DNA of 64,000 bases from Linderina pennispora (lineage: Eukaryota > Kickxellomycota > Kickxellomycetes > Kickxellales > Kickxellaceae), in NCBI RefSeq assembly GCF_002104995.1, contig NW_024468255.1, forward strand, positions 62,001 to 126,000, in the 5' to 3' direction. The notes below the pieces were generated by a model. It was not told where the DNA came from and searched no databases. It saw only the letters and a list, made by a program, of their open reading frames with translations. Below, piece after piece: positions 16,134-25,487 of this stretch; positions within the stretch are counted from its first letter, which is position 1; each line of letters begins with the position of its first letter. The translations under genes were made by a program, and so were the position numbers.

Positions 16134-18929
16134 CTAGTGTGTGTAGCCTGAGTGTTCGAGTTCCTTCAAATAGCCCAAGAAGACCTTCTTATAGATGACG
16201 CCACAGTAAACACCCTTGTCGACCACACACAGATATGATACGCCCAAACGGCCCATCAGCGACATGACGAGCTCAATTGGCGAATTAGGCGAGATTGTCA
16301 GCGGAGTCTGGTCGACAAACGGCGTGAAATCGTTGGCGCGATCGTGGAATCCTGGGATGTCGATTGGTGCCATCCGCGGAGAAATTTCCGGCGACTCCTC
16401 TTCTATCTGCTCTGTCCGGTCGCTCGAACTATACGATGGCACATGCGAGCCCTCAGCAGCGCCATCAATCAGCGGTTCCGACTCGCCAGCGGCCTGAGGC
16501 CACAGCCATTTACCCCACCTGCTCGCCTCCTCTTTCCTCGCGCTGTGCACAAGCTTCCTGACTTCACTGCGCTGCTTGTGCTTGACAAACTCGGGTGGTG
16601 TGCGGTGATGTGGCAGGGCCAGCATGTCGTAGGCAGCGGCATAGTCGACATTCCACAGCGGGTTGTTAAAGAAACACACAGTGGTCCGGTCCAGCGACTT
16701 GCACCGCTCAAGTGCGTACTCAAGCTCTGCGCATGCAATCCACCCAACCAAATGCCCGCGGGAATCGACAACTGCAAAGCCACCGTCGCCCAACCCACGG
16801 TCTCGGATCCGGTCCAGCCGCTTTTCCAGCAGTGCTATAGTATTTTCATTCTCGTAGTCGATGCAGATGTTCTCCAGGTCGTCCTGCATGACCTCACCCG
16901 CGGTCCGCTTAGTGTAAATGTACTGCGTGCGAGTATCAAAGAACGGGTGGCCAGCGTGCTCGAGCAAAAGATCGTAGATACCGCTGGCGCTGAAGTAGTC
17001 GGCAACCCAGCGCGCAGCCATGACTCCCACCAGCACCGGCAGCGTGTACTGTAAGTTGCCAGTCAGCTCCATCAGAATGGCCACTACTGCGATTGTGGTG
17101 TGGGTGGCTCCTGTCAGAGTAGCCCCGGCACCGACCAGAGCATAGACGCCAGGAACTATGCACCGGCCGTTAGCAGGGCACTGTGCAAACATCCAATGCC
17201 CTGGGTGCTGCCGTGTCAGATACTCCATGTATGTGCCGACAATGCGACCGAAAACGGCGCCGATAGACATTGACGGCAAAACCAGCCCCGACGGCACCTT
17301 CATACCAAATGTAATAACAGCAAAGGACGCCCGGTTCAGCAGAGTCAGCGCAAGCAAGGACAGCAGGGGAACATAGTCTGAAAACTGTGAGCCAGCGACA
17401 CAGAGCAGGTCGTGAATCCCTTCATCGCCCTCTTCGCCGCTCGATGGGCGCTTGAGGTCGTGCGGGCACTCTTGGAACAGCGACCCGACAAGCTCCCCCA
17501 GCCCAACTCTGGTGAACGGGTTCGAGTAGCTGACCGACAAAGTCAGCGCAGTGATAGCGATGACTTCAAGCACGGGATACCTGCCAATCCAGGTATTCTT
17601 GCGCAGCCGGTTGACAGCCATATTGAGCTTGCAGAACATCGCGCCGTACAGGCCACCAAAGATACCAATGATGACAAACGCAATCATCTCAAACCACTGG
17701 TAATCGATGTCGTAGGTGGTCTGGAATAGAACGAGTTTGCCCGTCCCAAACGGGTCGTATGCCTTCAGAACCAGGGCGGCGACCAGGGCGCAGGTGAGGC
17801 TGCGAAGCATTGTCTTGTTCGGGAAGAAATACGACACCTCTTCAAGGGAAAACAGGACCCCGCCAATAGGTGCGCCGAACGCCACGCTTACGCCGGCGGC
17901 CGCCGATGCCGAGATAATCTCGCGCTTCTTGGCCTCGTTTTTATAATACTTGTCAAAGATACGCGTGGAGATGTTGCCCAGCGACGATGCAATCTGGACC
18001 ATCGGTCCTTCCTTGCCGGCCATGATGCCAGAAGCACAGCATAGAATCAGGCCAAACGTCTTGACTATCAGGATACGCACACCAAGGAATCCGTGGATAA
18101 CAAAGCCAGCGAGGATGCTCTTGACCTCAGGAATTCCGGATCCAGCGCCATAGTAGGCTACCTTGAGAGTCGGCGATATGCGGGTTTCGACTGATGACGA
18201 AGTGGCCCCGCTGGCCACAGTTACACGGGTTGCCGATCTCACAACCATGACTGCCGCTGCCAGCGTGTACAGCCCGCCAGCCAGAATGTAGATCAAATGA
18301 CCAGGCAACGCCTGCGACTTCCATGTGTGCCAGTACTCACACTCAATGGCGCTCTGGCGGCAGCATGTTTCCTTTGATAACCGCCAGTCTGTTTGGCAGT
18401 ACCCGGTCTTCCAGCCCGCCAGCAGCTCAGTCCACTCTGACACGAATCCGGCAATCAGCCCACACAGGATGCCAACAATTATCACCAACACCCAGCCCTG
18501 CATTGGGTCCCACACATGGTTCACCCACCATCCGCCCTTGGCGCGCATCTCGCGCAACCTGGCCTGCTCGCGGATGTCGTCGTGCAGCCAGTCGATTGTA
18601 GTATATGAGCTGTACCACGCCCTAACGCCCTTGCCCTTGTTACGGTGCCCTGTCTGCATATTCAGGATGTTTTCATACAGCGCCGACCGCACCCGTGGGA
18701 TGAACCACGAGGCCGGTGAGTCGTCCTCTGCCCGAAGCATGGGGAAGGGGATGCGCCCGATGCTGGCGCTCTGCTGTGTGCGTGCCCGCCTCAGCTGCAG
18801 GTTCTCCGAGTCCGAGTCAGTTGTAGTATCCAGCTGTGCCTCTGTCATCGACCGGCGCAGACGGGTCGCGTTGCTGCCACCAGAAGACACGGTTTGCCGC
18901 TTATGCGACGTGCCTGCTTCGTCGTTCAT
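16134..18929 (-). CDS. CLC-type chloride/proton exchanger with CBS domains
   Basis: A 931-residue membrane protein of the CLC family, ClC-3/4/5-like branch. The selectivity motifs are GSGIPEV (about 263-269) and GKEGP (about 305-309, gating Glu307), followed by FGAPIGGVLFSLEEVSYFFP, which holds the internal proton glutamate region. The C-terminal 230 residues include two CBS domains that usually bind nucleotides. Such proteins exchange chloride for protons in vacuole, Golgi or endosome membranes and help acidify them. The N-terminal 140 residues are hydrophilic and Ser/Thr-rich. The start is set at the ATG at 18929 (MNDEAGTS); the frame extends 15 bases further only to a TTG. The gene is convergent with the 7TM receptor, about 90 bp apart. 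Confidence 0.93.
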   Translation of the reverse strand: MNDEAGTSHKRQTVSSGGSNATRLRRSMTEAQLDTTTDSDSENLQLRRARTQQSASIGRIPFPMLRAEDDSPASWFIPRVRSALYENILNMQTGHRNKGKGVRAWYSSYTTIDWLHDDIREQARLREMRAKGGWWVNHVWDPMQGWVLVIIVGILCGLIAGFVSEWTELLAGWKTGYCQTDWRLSKETCCRQSAIECEYWHTWKSQALPGHLIYILAGGLYTLAAAVMVVRSATRVTVASGATSSSVETRISPTLKVAYYGAGSGIPEVKSILAGFVIHGFLGVRILIVKTFGLILCCASGIMAGKEGPMVQIASSLGNISTRIFDKYYKNEAKKREIISASAAAGVSVAFGAPIGGVLFSLEEVSYFFPNKTMLRSLTCALVAALVLKAYDPFGTGKLVLFQTTYDIDYQWFEMIAFVIIGIFGGLYGAMFCKLNMAVNRLRKNTWIGRYPVLEVIAITALTLSVSYSNPFTRVGLGELVGSLFQECPHDLKRPSSGEEGDEGIHDLLCVAGSQFSDYVPLLSLLALTLLNRASFAVITFGMKVPSGLVLPSMSIGAVFGRIVGTYMEYLTRQHPGHWMFAQCPANGRCIVPGVYALVGAGATLTGATHTTIAVVAILMELTGNLQYTLPVLVGVMAARWVADYFSASGIYDLLLEHAGHPFFDTRTQYIYTKRTAGEVMQDDLENICIDYENENTIALLEKRLDRIRDRGLGDGGFAVVDSRGHLVGWIACAELEYALERCKSLDRTTVCFFNNPLWNVDYAAAYDMLALPHHRTPPEFVKHKQRSEVRKLVHSARKEEASRWGKWLWPQAAGESEPLIDGAAEGSHVPSYSSSDRTEQIEEESPEISPRMAPIDIPGFHDRANDFTPFVDQTPLTISPNSPIELVMSLMGRLGVSYLCVVDKGVYCGVIYKKVFLGYLKELEHSGYTH

Positions 18930-19859
18930 TAATGGAGTACCCAACTGGTATACGTGAAGGGGGGGGCGGAATTAGAGGACAAAATAGGGCGTACAACGAA
19001 AAAGTGAAAACAAGACCAGGAAGCGATATGGAAAGGAAAAACAGCTGCTGATTATTCCTTTCTGCAGCCAGTGGCGCAACTGCAATTTATTGACTGCTCA
19101 GGAACCAGCCCAAAGACGAGCAAGAAACGAGTTTGCTTGTCCTCCTCCAGCTTCCAAAACACAGATCCTGCCAAGGACGTCATGACATTCGGCTGAGCTG
19201 TTCTTTTGGAAGTTGGATTTCCACCCAATTGTTTCTTTTTTCGGTAAAGACTGCCCTCAGCTGAACAGTGGCCCGTGACACCCATTAATTCCGCAGTGGG
19301 CCATGCCTCCCCAGAAAAAACCAGCCGAGCGTGTGATGTGGTCGCAAGATTTTTCTCATGTGGCCAAAGGCGGAGCATACGCCGCAACCATTCTACGCAA
19401 ATACTACACCTCCCCTTGCAGGTAAGTCGAGGTGGCACCATGTATTGTATGTTTTGATTGCCAGCTGCGTGTACCCGATACTTGCGGCGACACTACACTT
19501 CCTTCTTTAAAGCACATGCCGATCGCCGGCCATATTTCTCCTCTGTGACAATATTTACAATAATGACGAATTTGCACGACCAACGACTTTTAGCACCCGT
19601 GTATCACCCAAAAGCATATGCACTATATGTGCAGAGCCTATAGCGGGAACCCTTACCCTTTGCTTGAGCTTGATAGCCTTCATCCTGCCAGCATAAGCGG
19701 ACGATGGAGGAAGAGTGCTATTGCTGGTATCACCAGCACGGTAGTAACTTGCACGACATTCATTTACATGCATGCATCTAATGATCTGATATTGTAGGGT
19801 AGGTTGGTGATATTCACATACAGATGTTTTGGTTCGAAATTATGTCAATTTGCAGCCGC
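18930..19859. other. intergenic between the CLC gene and CHAP-1
   Basis: No gene seen. It includes the CLC promoter and the 3' flank of CHAP-1. Confidence 0.4.
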
Positions 19860-20579
19860 TCACTTCCTGACGTGGATGTAGTTGAACGAGCTCTTAGGGA
19901 CAGTGCGGGTACCATAGCGCTCAGTTCCACCCTTGTTATACTCCTCGACAACAACATTGTTGCCCGAGACCTTAGCAACCCAAGCGACATGGCCAAACCG
20001 TCCGGCATTAGTTTGGGCAACAGCGCCAACCTTCGGAGTGTTGTTCACAGTGACACCCGATGCGCGCGCCGCCTCATCCCACTCCTTCGCGTTGCCCCAC
20101 GCCTTGCCCTTGTAGCGGTTGTGGAAGCTGATGCCCAGGCGCGAGTTGATGCGCCAGGCGACAAACGACGTGCACTGGCACTTGAAGTAATTCCATTTGT
20201 CAACAGGACCGCAGTTGCTCTTGTAAGGATAATCATCCTTCATTTCAGTGCTGTCACCACCAGTGGAGCCCCCACCAGATGAGCCCCCACCAGTATTGCA
20301 CCGTCCGGTGACAAGACCAGTGGAGCCGGTCTTGATATAATAATCGGCGACGTAGCAGCCGTCCGAGGTCTTGCCCCAGAGCGAGTTGCCCTTGATGGTC
20401 TCGCCGGAGATCTGGCATGTGAGCTTGATATCATCATCCTTCTTGTAGGTCTTGACCACCTTGCCTGAGGTGCTGGGGCTGGAGCGGCAGTTGACGGTAT
20501 CGGCCTTGTAGATTGGGTAAGCGCTCACCAGCGGAGAGATAGTAGCGAGGAAGAAGGTCGCAAGCGCAGTGAACTTCAT
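19860..20579 (-). CDS. secreted SH3b-like plus CHAP peptidoglycan hydrolase 1
   Basis: A 239-residue secreted protein. Residues 1-20 are a signal peptide (LVSA, then Tyr). Residues 21-94 are the SH3b-like module with cysteines at 31, 55, 75 and 94. A Gly/Ser/Thr linker (95-111) leads to a CHAP domain (about 112-239) with candidate catalytic Cys136 (KCQCTSFVAW), His197 (FGHVAWV) and Glu212/Asn215 (VEEYN). It is predicted to cut amide or peptide bonds in bacterial cell wall. It is the first of three very similar minus-strand genes, which look like tandem duplicates. Its upstream region carries two exact MEF2/Rlm1-like sites and a TATA box. No sign of decay. Confidence 0.92.
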   Translation of the reverse strand: MKFTALATFFLATISPLVSAYPIYKADTVNCRSSPSTSGKVVKTYKKDDDIKLTCQISGETIKGNSLWGKTSDGCYVADYYIKTGSTGLVTGRCNTGGGSSGGGSTGGDSTEMKDDYPYKSNCGPVDKWNYFKCQCTSFVAWRINSRLGISFHNRYKGKAWGNAKEWDEAARASGVTVNNTPKVGAVAQTNAGRFGHVAWVAKVSGNNVVVEEYNKGGTERYGTRTVPKSSFNYIHVRK

Positions 20580-20675
20580 GGCTGATGTGTTTTGTTGAGA
20601 AAAAGGTTATTGAGAAAAGTGCTTTTGGTTTCTTGCTGTTGAGTTTTAGTTGGCACAGCAGGTTTTTTCTACTCC

Positions 20676-20682
20676 TTTTATA
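20676..20682 (-). promoter_or_regulatory. TATA box of CHAP-1
   Basis: TATAAAA on the minus strand, about 97-103 bp before the ATG at 20579. Confidence 0.6.
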
Positions 20683-20842
20683 CATGATCAGTAATCCCCC
20701 GTCACACATCAACCAGACAAACACATTGGACTATCTGTCACTTACGTCTGTGCTTGCAAAAAGCACATCGACGTCGTGCATCCAACACCGCGAAAGAACA
20801 GTTCCAGGAAACTGCACATTCTATTTTTGTCCTGTAGTTTCT

Positions 20843-20852
20843 TTATTTTTAG
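20843..20852. promoter_or_regulatory. MEF2/Rlm1-type site of CHAP-1
   Basis: TTATTTTTAG fits YTA(A/T)4TAR and lies 264 bp before the ATG. A near copy, CTATTTTTGT, is at 20821. Confidence 0.5.
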
Positions 20853-20939
20853 AATCCGGTTTCGTTAGTTTAGCTAAGCTAGGCCGCTGCTTATGTACGG
20901 CTGCATGGGATTATCCTCAGCATCTATATAGCATGTAAG

Positions 20940-20949
20940 CTATTTTTAG
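20940..20949. promoter_or_regulatory. second MEF2/Rlm1-type site of CHAP-1
   Basis: CTATTTTTAG matches CTA(A/T)4TAG exactly, 361 bp before the ATG. CHAP-2 has a related element at almost the same distance (362 bp). Confidence 0.5.
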
Positions 20950-21435
20950 GACGGCACCTTCTGTGGATGCAGACATTGAGCAAGGAATATGCAGCATCTT
21001 GTGTAGCGGTCATGGGCGGCATTTCTGTTGTGCTTTCTATATAGATTCTACGTTATTTTTGGAAGCAGAAGAATATACTGTTTGTCGCTCATGCTGGTTC
21101 AGCAAGATTGCCTCCGCACGGAGCAACAGTCCACAAGGGTAGAACTACACCGCCAAATGTCCGCTGTTAAAAGTTGATTAGTGGCCAGTGATATGTTTGT
21201 TTTGCCCAGCATTGGACACATTCAGCGAGCACGCCCCGTTTTCAATATTGCAGATGTTCATTGATGATTTGGTTTCTGATTTTAATATCTAAACTGTGAT
21301 AAGCCAACTGATTTGACCTGGCCAACACGCTTTACAGATCCTCCTATTGCACAATTTTGTGCTGATAGGAATAGACTATTGCCGTATATATATTGACAGA
21401 CATGTATCTTACAGAAAATGAAATATAGAATCATT

Positions 21436-22161
21436 TTAGTTGAGGTAGATGTAGTTGAACGAGCTCTTGGGAACGGTGCGAGTGCCGTAGTGCTCGGTTC
21501 CGCCCTTGTTGTACTCCTCGACCACAACATTGTCGCCATCAACCTTTGCAACCCAAGCAACATGGCCGAACCGCCCAGCATTGGTCTGCGCAACAGCACC
21601 GACCTTTGGCGTACTGCTAACAGTAACACCAGAACTACGGGCCGCATCATCCCACTCATTCGCGTTACCCCACGCCTTGCCCTTGTAGCGGTTGTGGAAG
21701 TTGATGCCCAGGCGCGAGTTGATGCGCCAGGCGACAAACGATGTGCACTGGCACTGGTAATAGCTCCACTTGTCGACGGGACCGCAGTTGTTCTTGTAAG
21801 GATAATCATCCTTCATGTCAGTGCTGCCGCCACCAGTGGAGCCGCCACCGGTAGAGCCGCCACCTGTGGAACCACCGCTGCATCTTCCTGAGACGTATCC
21901 AGAAGATCCGGTCTTGATGTAGTAGTCGGAAACATAGCAACCATCCTGAGTCTTGTCCCAGAGGGCGTTGCCCTTGACGGTGTCGCCGGAGATCTGGCAG
22001 CTAATTTCGACCTCAGTATCCTTTGCGTACGTCTTGACAACTTCACCAGACGTACCGGGGCTGGAGCGGCAGTTGACGACATCAGCCTTGTAGATGGGGT
22101 AGGCACTCACCAGCGGAGAGATGGTGGCGATGAGAAGTGTTGCAGCTGCTGTGAACTTCAT
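21436..22161 (-). CDS. secreted SH3b-like plus CHAP peptidoglycan hydrolase 2
   Basis: A 241-residue secreted protein, the closest paralogue of CHAP-1. Signal peptide 1-20; SH3b-like module 21-94 (cysteines 31, 55, 75, 94); a regular linker of four Gly-Gly-(Gly)-Ser-Thr units (about 96-114); CHAP domain with candidate Cys139, His200 and Glu216 (VEEYN). The start at 22161 is set by the signal peptide; a longer frame to 22287 exists but runs through the TATA box. It differs from CHAP-1 mainly in the linker and in a few surface residues, which suggests recent duplication. The linker is encoded by short tandem DNA repeats and may vary in length between strains. Confidence 0.92.
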   Translation of the reverse strand: MKFTAAATLLIATISPLVSAYPIYKADVVNCRSSPGTSGEVVKTYAKDTEVEISCQISGDTVKGNALWDKTQDGCYVSDYYIKTGSSGYVSGRCSGGSTGGGSTGGGSTGGGSTDMKDDYPYKNNCGPVDKWSYYQCQCTSFVAWRINSRLGINFHNRYKGKAWGNANEWDDAARSSGVTVSSTPKVGAVAQTNAGRFGHVAWVAKVDGDNVVVEEYNKGGTEHYGTRTVPKSSFNYIYLN

Positions 22162-22257
22162 GGCTGAAAGGAGTTTTTGGTGGAGAGGGAGGTTGTTTTC
22201 AAGAGAACTGTTTTGTGATGATGAGTATTTGGCTGTTGGCAGTCCTTTGCCCGCTCC

Positions 22258-22264
22258 CTTTATA
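22258..22264 (-). promoter_or_regulatory. TATA box of CHAP-2
   Basis: TATAAAG on the minus strand, about 97-103 bp before the ATG at 22161, the same spacing as in CHAP-1. Confidence 0.6.
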
Positions 22265-22421
22265 TGTTTGACTCCAGCTTCAGGCACACATATATTGACG
22301 AGTTGACTGTACCATGTGCATGCATGTGTTTCGAGATAGAAACCTGCTCTAACCAGCCGCTACCGGTCTGAGATGTCTTTGAGCAATAGAAAAATTCTAT
22401 TATTGGCACCTTGATAGAAAT

Positions 22422-22431
22422 TTATTTTTAG
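22422..22431. promoter_or_regulatory. MEF2/Rlm1-type site of CHAP-2
   Basis: TTATTTTTAG, 261 bp before the ATG, equivalent to the CHAP-1 site 264 bp before its start. Confidence 0.5.
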
Positions 22432-22522
22432 ACAGCGGTATTTTCTTGAACTTTTGTGGACTTCAGCTTATGTACGAGTGCATACGATCGGCGTTTTTGA
22501 TATATGGAAATGTGCGTGCTGT

Positions 22523-22532
22523 TTATTTTTGG
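22523..22532. promoter_or_regulatory. variant TTATTTTTGG site of CHAP-2
   Basis: Differs by one base from the YTA(A/T)4TAR pattern and lies 362 bp before the ATG, the position of the perfect site in CHAP-1. Confidence 0.35.
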
Positions 22533-22889
22533 TATGCCACTTCGTGAGAAAAGGGGGTGTGCGGACAAGAGATATGCGGCTGCTTGGTAAGCGGACATGG
22601 GTGACATTGTTTCTGTGCACATCAGTGCTGCATCATCATTTTCATTTGGACAATGGAATACAGGGGTTCTTATGTGCGGCTGTTCAGCAAGACAGTCCGC
22701 ATGCAGCCTTGCGATCTTCAAGAAAAATCAACATCCAAGCATTTATAAATAGCATGTGTGTTCAGTGGCAACTGCATGCCCATGGGTCCAGGGAATAGCT
22801 TAGACATTGCTGCTGCCAAGATCTAGGAGTAAGTGGGTTTTGATTGTAAAATATCTTACAGAAATAGAAATCCTGGGCAGCTCTCGATC

Positions 22890-23642
22890 TTAGAGATGGA
22901 TGTACTGGAATGCGCTCTTGGGAACAGTACGAGTGCCATAGCCCTTACGGACACGGTAGTTGTACTCCTCAATCACAACATTGTCGCCATCAACTTTAGC
23001 GACCCAGGCGACATGGCCATAGCCACTACCACCACTGTTGGTCTGCGCAATAGAGCCAGGCGTCGGGGTGTTGTTCACAGTGACACCCGAAGCACGGGCT
23101 GCATCATCCCACTGGTTGGCATTTCCCCACGCCTTGCCCTTGTACTTGTTGTGGAAACTGATACCCAGGCGCGAGTTGATGCGCCAGGCGACAAACGACG
23201 TGCACTGGCACTTGGCGTAGAGATACCCGTCATATCCTGTGCAGCTGCTGCTCTTGAGCGGATAGTCATCCTTCATATCGCCAGGTGCACCACCCCCACC
23301 AGTGGAGCCACCGCCAGTAGAACCGCCGCCAGTGGAGCCGCCGCCAGTGGATCCATCATTACATCTTCCAGAAACATATCCAGAAGACCCGGTCTTGATG
23401 TAGTAGTCGGAAACATAGCAGCCATCTTGGGTCTTGTCCCAAAGCGAGTTGCCCTTGATATTTTGGCCTGAGATCTGGCAGCTGATGTTGATGTCCGTGT
23501 TAATCTTGTACGTTGTGACGACTGTGCCCGAGGCACTGGGAGATGAGCGGCAGTTAACGACATCTGCCTTGTAGATGGGATAGGCGCTGCTCAGACCAGA
23601 GATGGAGAGGAGACCGAGGGAAGCGATAGCAAAGAACTTCAT
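22890..23642 (-). CDS. secreted SH3b-like plus CHAP peptidoglycan hydrolase 3
   Basis: A 250-residue secreted protein and third tandem CHAP gene. Signal peptide 1-20 (LSSA, then Tyr); SH3b-like module 21-94 (cysteines 31, 55, 75, 94); a longer Gly/Ser/Thr linker (about 96-121) ending GGGGAPGD; CHAP domain with candidate Cys147 (KCQCTSF), His210 (YGHVAWV) and Glu225/226 (IEEYN). The segment before the His (TNSGGSGYGH) and the C-terminus (NYRVRKGYGTR) differ from CHAP-1 and -2, so the substrate pocket may differ. The ATG at 23642 is fixed by the signal peptide. Confidence 0.92.
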   Translation of the reverse strand: MKFFAIASLGLLSISGLSSAYPIYKADVVNCRSSPSASGTVVTTYKINTDINISCQISGQNIKGNSLWDKTQDGCYVSDYYIKTGSSGYVSGRCNDGSTGGGSTGGGSTGGGSTGGGGAPGDMKDDYPLKSSSCTGYDGYLYAKCQCTSFVAWRINSRLGISFHNKYKGKAWGNANQWDDAARASGVTVNNTPTPGSIAQTNSGGSGYGHVAWVAKVDGDNVVIEEYNYRVRKGYGTRTVPKSAFQYIHL

Positions 23643-23710
23643 TTTACTGATGCGGAAGGTACTGTTTTTGTTGGTGATGGAATGCTGGCGGTAGTGCACT
23701 GGCAACCAGC

Positions 23711-23720
23711 CCTATTTATA
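23711..23720 (-). promoter_or_regulatory. TATA box of CHAP-3
   Basis: TATAAATAGG on the minus strand, about 70-78 bp before the ATG at 23642. Confidence 0.6.
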
Positions 23721-23756
23721 CCAGCGTTTGTTGAAGTAAAGACTCAGTTTCGTAAT

Positions 23757-23766
23757 CTATTTTTGG
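23757..23766. promoter_or_regulatory. variant CTATTTTTGG site of CHAP-3
   Basis: One base from CTA(A/T)4TAG. A 17-base stretch starting in it (TATTTTTGGCATACTCA) recurs at 58563. Confidence 0.3.
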
Positions 23767-23909
23767 CATACTCAATACGTGTTTGCAATACACGCGTTGC
23801 TTAGATAGCTCCAGTGTGTTGCTAAACAGATGCAAGGATCCGTGATCTATATATAGGCTGCGCCAACAGGAATGAGTACCTGCAGTGAACCGGATGCAGC
23901 CTGATTGAA

Positions 23910-23919
23910 CTATTTTTGA
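23910..23919. promoter_or_regulatory. variant CTATTTTTGA site of CHAP-3
   Basis: Lies 268 bp before the ATG, close to the position of the TTATTTTTAG sites in CHAP-1 and CHAP-2. Confidence 0.3.
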
Positions 23920-24137
23920 ATAAGCAGCGACAAAACAGGAATGCACCGATATATTGGCAATGCCTAACTAATATGTACCTACTAAACTATGTCAGTTTAA
24001 TAGCGTCTGTGCTTGCTGTCCAACGGAGACAATAGAAGATGAACCGGTAGAAATCAGCTCTCAGTAGCATGCCTTTGCCTTATGTATAATTTAATTTTCG
24101 AAAAATCAGAGGTTGAACGGCTTTGTTGTTCGATTCG

Positions 24138-24231
24138 CCGACAATAGCTCAGTTGGTAGAGCGGGAGACTGTAGTGGAATTGAAAAATTCTTGAAATCTC
24201 TAGGCCACCTGTTCGAATCAGGTTTGTCGGA
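24138..24231 (+). tRNA. tRNA-Tyr (GUA) with a 21-nt intron
   Basis: Acceptor strand CCGACAA pairs with TTGTCGG (24224-24230). The D arm is GCTC/GAGC. The anticodon stem GGAGA pairs with TCTCT at 24197-24201, and GTA is at 24171-24173. The T arm is ACCTG-TTCGAAT-CAGGT. The intron (24175-24195) sits one base 3' of the anticodon, the canonical eukaryotic position, and introns are usual in eukaryotic tRNA-Tyr. A run of T follows within 10 bases as a Pol III terminator. Confidence 0.96.
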
Positions 24232-25173
24232 TTCTTTTTGAACATCATTTTTCTTGCTGGAAATTGATTTTTTGGACCTGAAACTCTTGTCATTGCTAGG
24301 AATAAAGGCAGGTTTGTTGGTAGAGCCTGTGTGTGCTCTTGATACTTTTTTTTTCTTTTTTCGTGCATATAGCTGGTGCTCATCTTGTGTAGCAACACCA
24401 TGCTCTGTGTGTCCGGCCACCAAGAACCTGCTTCTTTATCTGTATCTGCATGGCCATTTTGCCATCTGTCAACTATAAGATGCTCGGATGGCTGGTTCCA
24501 TAGACGCTATCTCGCCAGTACTGTTTGTAGATACCGTCACTGGACTTCAAGTATGCGTATAAAAGCAGCTGGCACCAGAGTACCACACCAGCCTGATGGG
24601 ACCGTGAACGCACCTGGTGCATAGCAAACGCTCTTGGACCCAACAAAACGAAGGGCTGCCCTCCCTAGACTCTTTATCCTTGCTATTATTTTCTCATGAT
24701 GCTCGTGAGCAGCACTCAATTGTTAGCAAACGACATGCGCATCTAGCGCACTAGATAAAGTGCGGGCTATACAAGTTCCTATCGACTTTATAGATGCGTC
24801 CACTTCCCTCAAATTATATACTTGGGTTTGAAGAGCGGGTGATGGCGCCCGCAGTCGCTGCCAGTGGCCGTGACGCCGTATTTGCAGGTGTCGTTGCGGA
24901 AGAATAAAAGACAATAGGCAGACGATACATATACAGCAGCAAATATGGATACGAGACTCATACAGATGCCAGAAAAAGAGGTACAGCGCTTTCTACGGTG
25001 AGGGCACCCAGAGGTATCACGGAACACTTGGCAATGGCCCCAGCCGACAACGTGGCAGCACTGGAGTTGCTTGGTGCTCACAGCATGGTGTGGTGGCCAG
25101 CACCATGACGCATCGCGAGAAACAGCAAAAAGATGGCAAAGCAGCCCAGGAAGGGGAAAGAAAGCAAAAGAGA
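24232..25173. other. intergenic between the two tRNA genes
   Basis: No supported gene. A T-rich block at about 24345-24361 and several short unrelated frames. Confidence 0.4.
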
Positions 25174-25247
25174 TGCTCACTACAGGGGTCGAACCTGTGA
25201 CCTACGCGTTATTAGCACGTCGCTCTAACCGACTGAGCTAAGCGAGC
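25174..25247 (-). tRNA. tRNA-Ile (AAU)
   Basis: On the minus strand the acceptor GCTCGCT pairs with AGTGAGC, the anticodon loop is CTAATAA with anticodon AAT (plus-strand 25211-25213), and the T arm is ACAGG-TTCGACC-CCTGT. No intron. A short T run lies downstream. Confidence 0.95.
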
Positions 25248-25487
25248 CGAACCAACTAGTGGATCCTCTTGTTGAGGTCACGCAATTTTTTTGTGTACAT
25301 GAAACTCCCACTCTGTGGTACATTTTCTTGACAGCAGCCTCAGCCGCTCTGGCTCTTTGAGCAGCAAGAGGAGCTCATTTTGTCACGGACCATGCCGAAC
25401 ACTGCAGCTGGGACTTTCGAGTCTTTGCTTTAGATTGTATTGGTGTGAGAAATAGAGCGAAGTAGGTAGTTACATGGTGTTTTTGGT

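Larger units (their letters stand above)
20580..21435. other. promoter region of CHAP-1
   Basis: No gene seen. A+T-rich with several TATTTTTxG elements, listed separately. Confidence 0.5.
22162..22889. other. promoter region of CHAP-2 and 3' flank of CHAP-3
   Basis: No gene seen. It holds the TATA box and TATTTTTxG elements listed separately. A TTATAAATAG at 22743 also fits the MADS pattern but lies far from any start. Confidence 0.45.
23643..24137. other. promoter region of CHAP-3
   Basis: No gene seen. It contains a TATA box, two TATTTTTG elements and CTATATATAG at 23847-23856, which also fits the MADS pattern. Confidence 0.45.

Noticed and set aside
16344-17054. Plus-strand frame of 236 codons opposite the CLC gene
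   Set aside because: Antisense shadow of the CBS region.
18930-18944. Upstream extension of the CLC gene to 18944
   Set aside because: The codon there is TTG; the first ATG in frame is at 18929.
18925-19860. Possible extra hydrolase gene between the CLC gene and CHAP-1
   Set aside because: No SH3b-like, CHAP or GH24 motif was found in any frame there.
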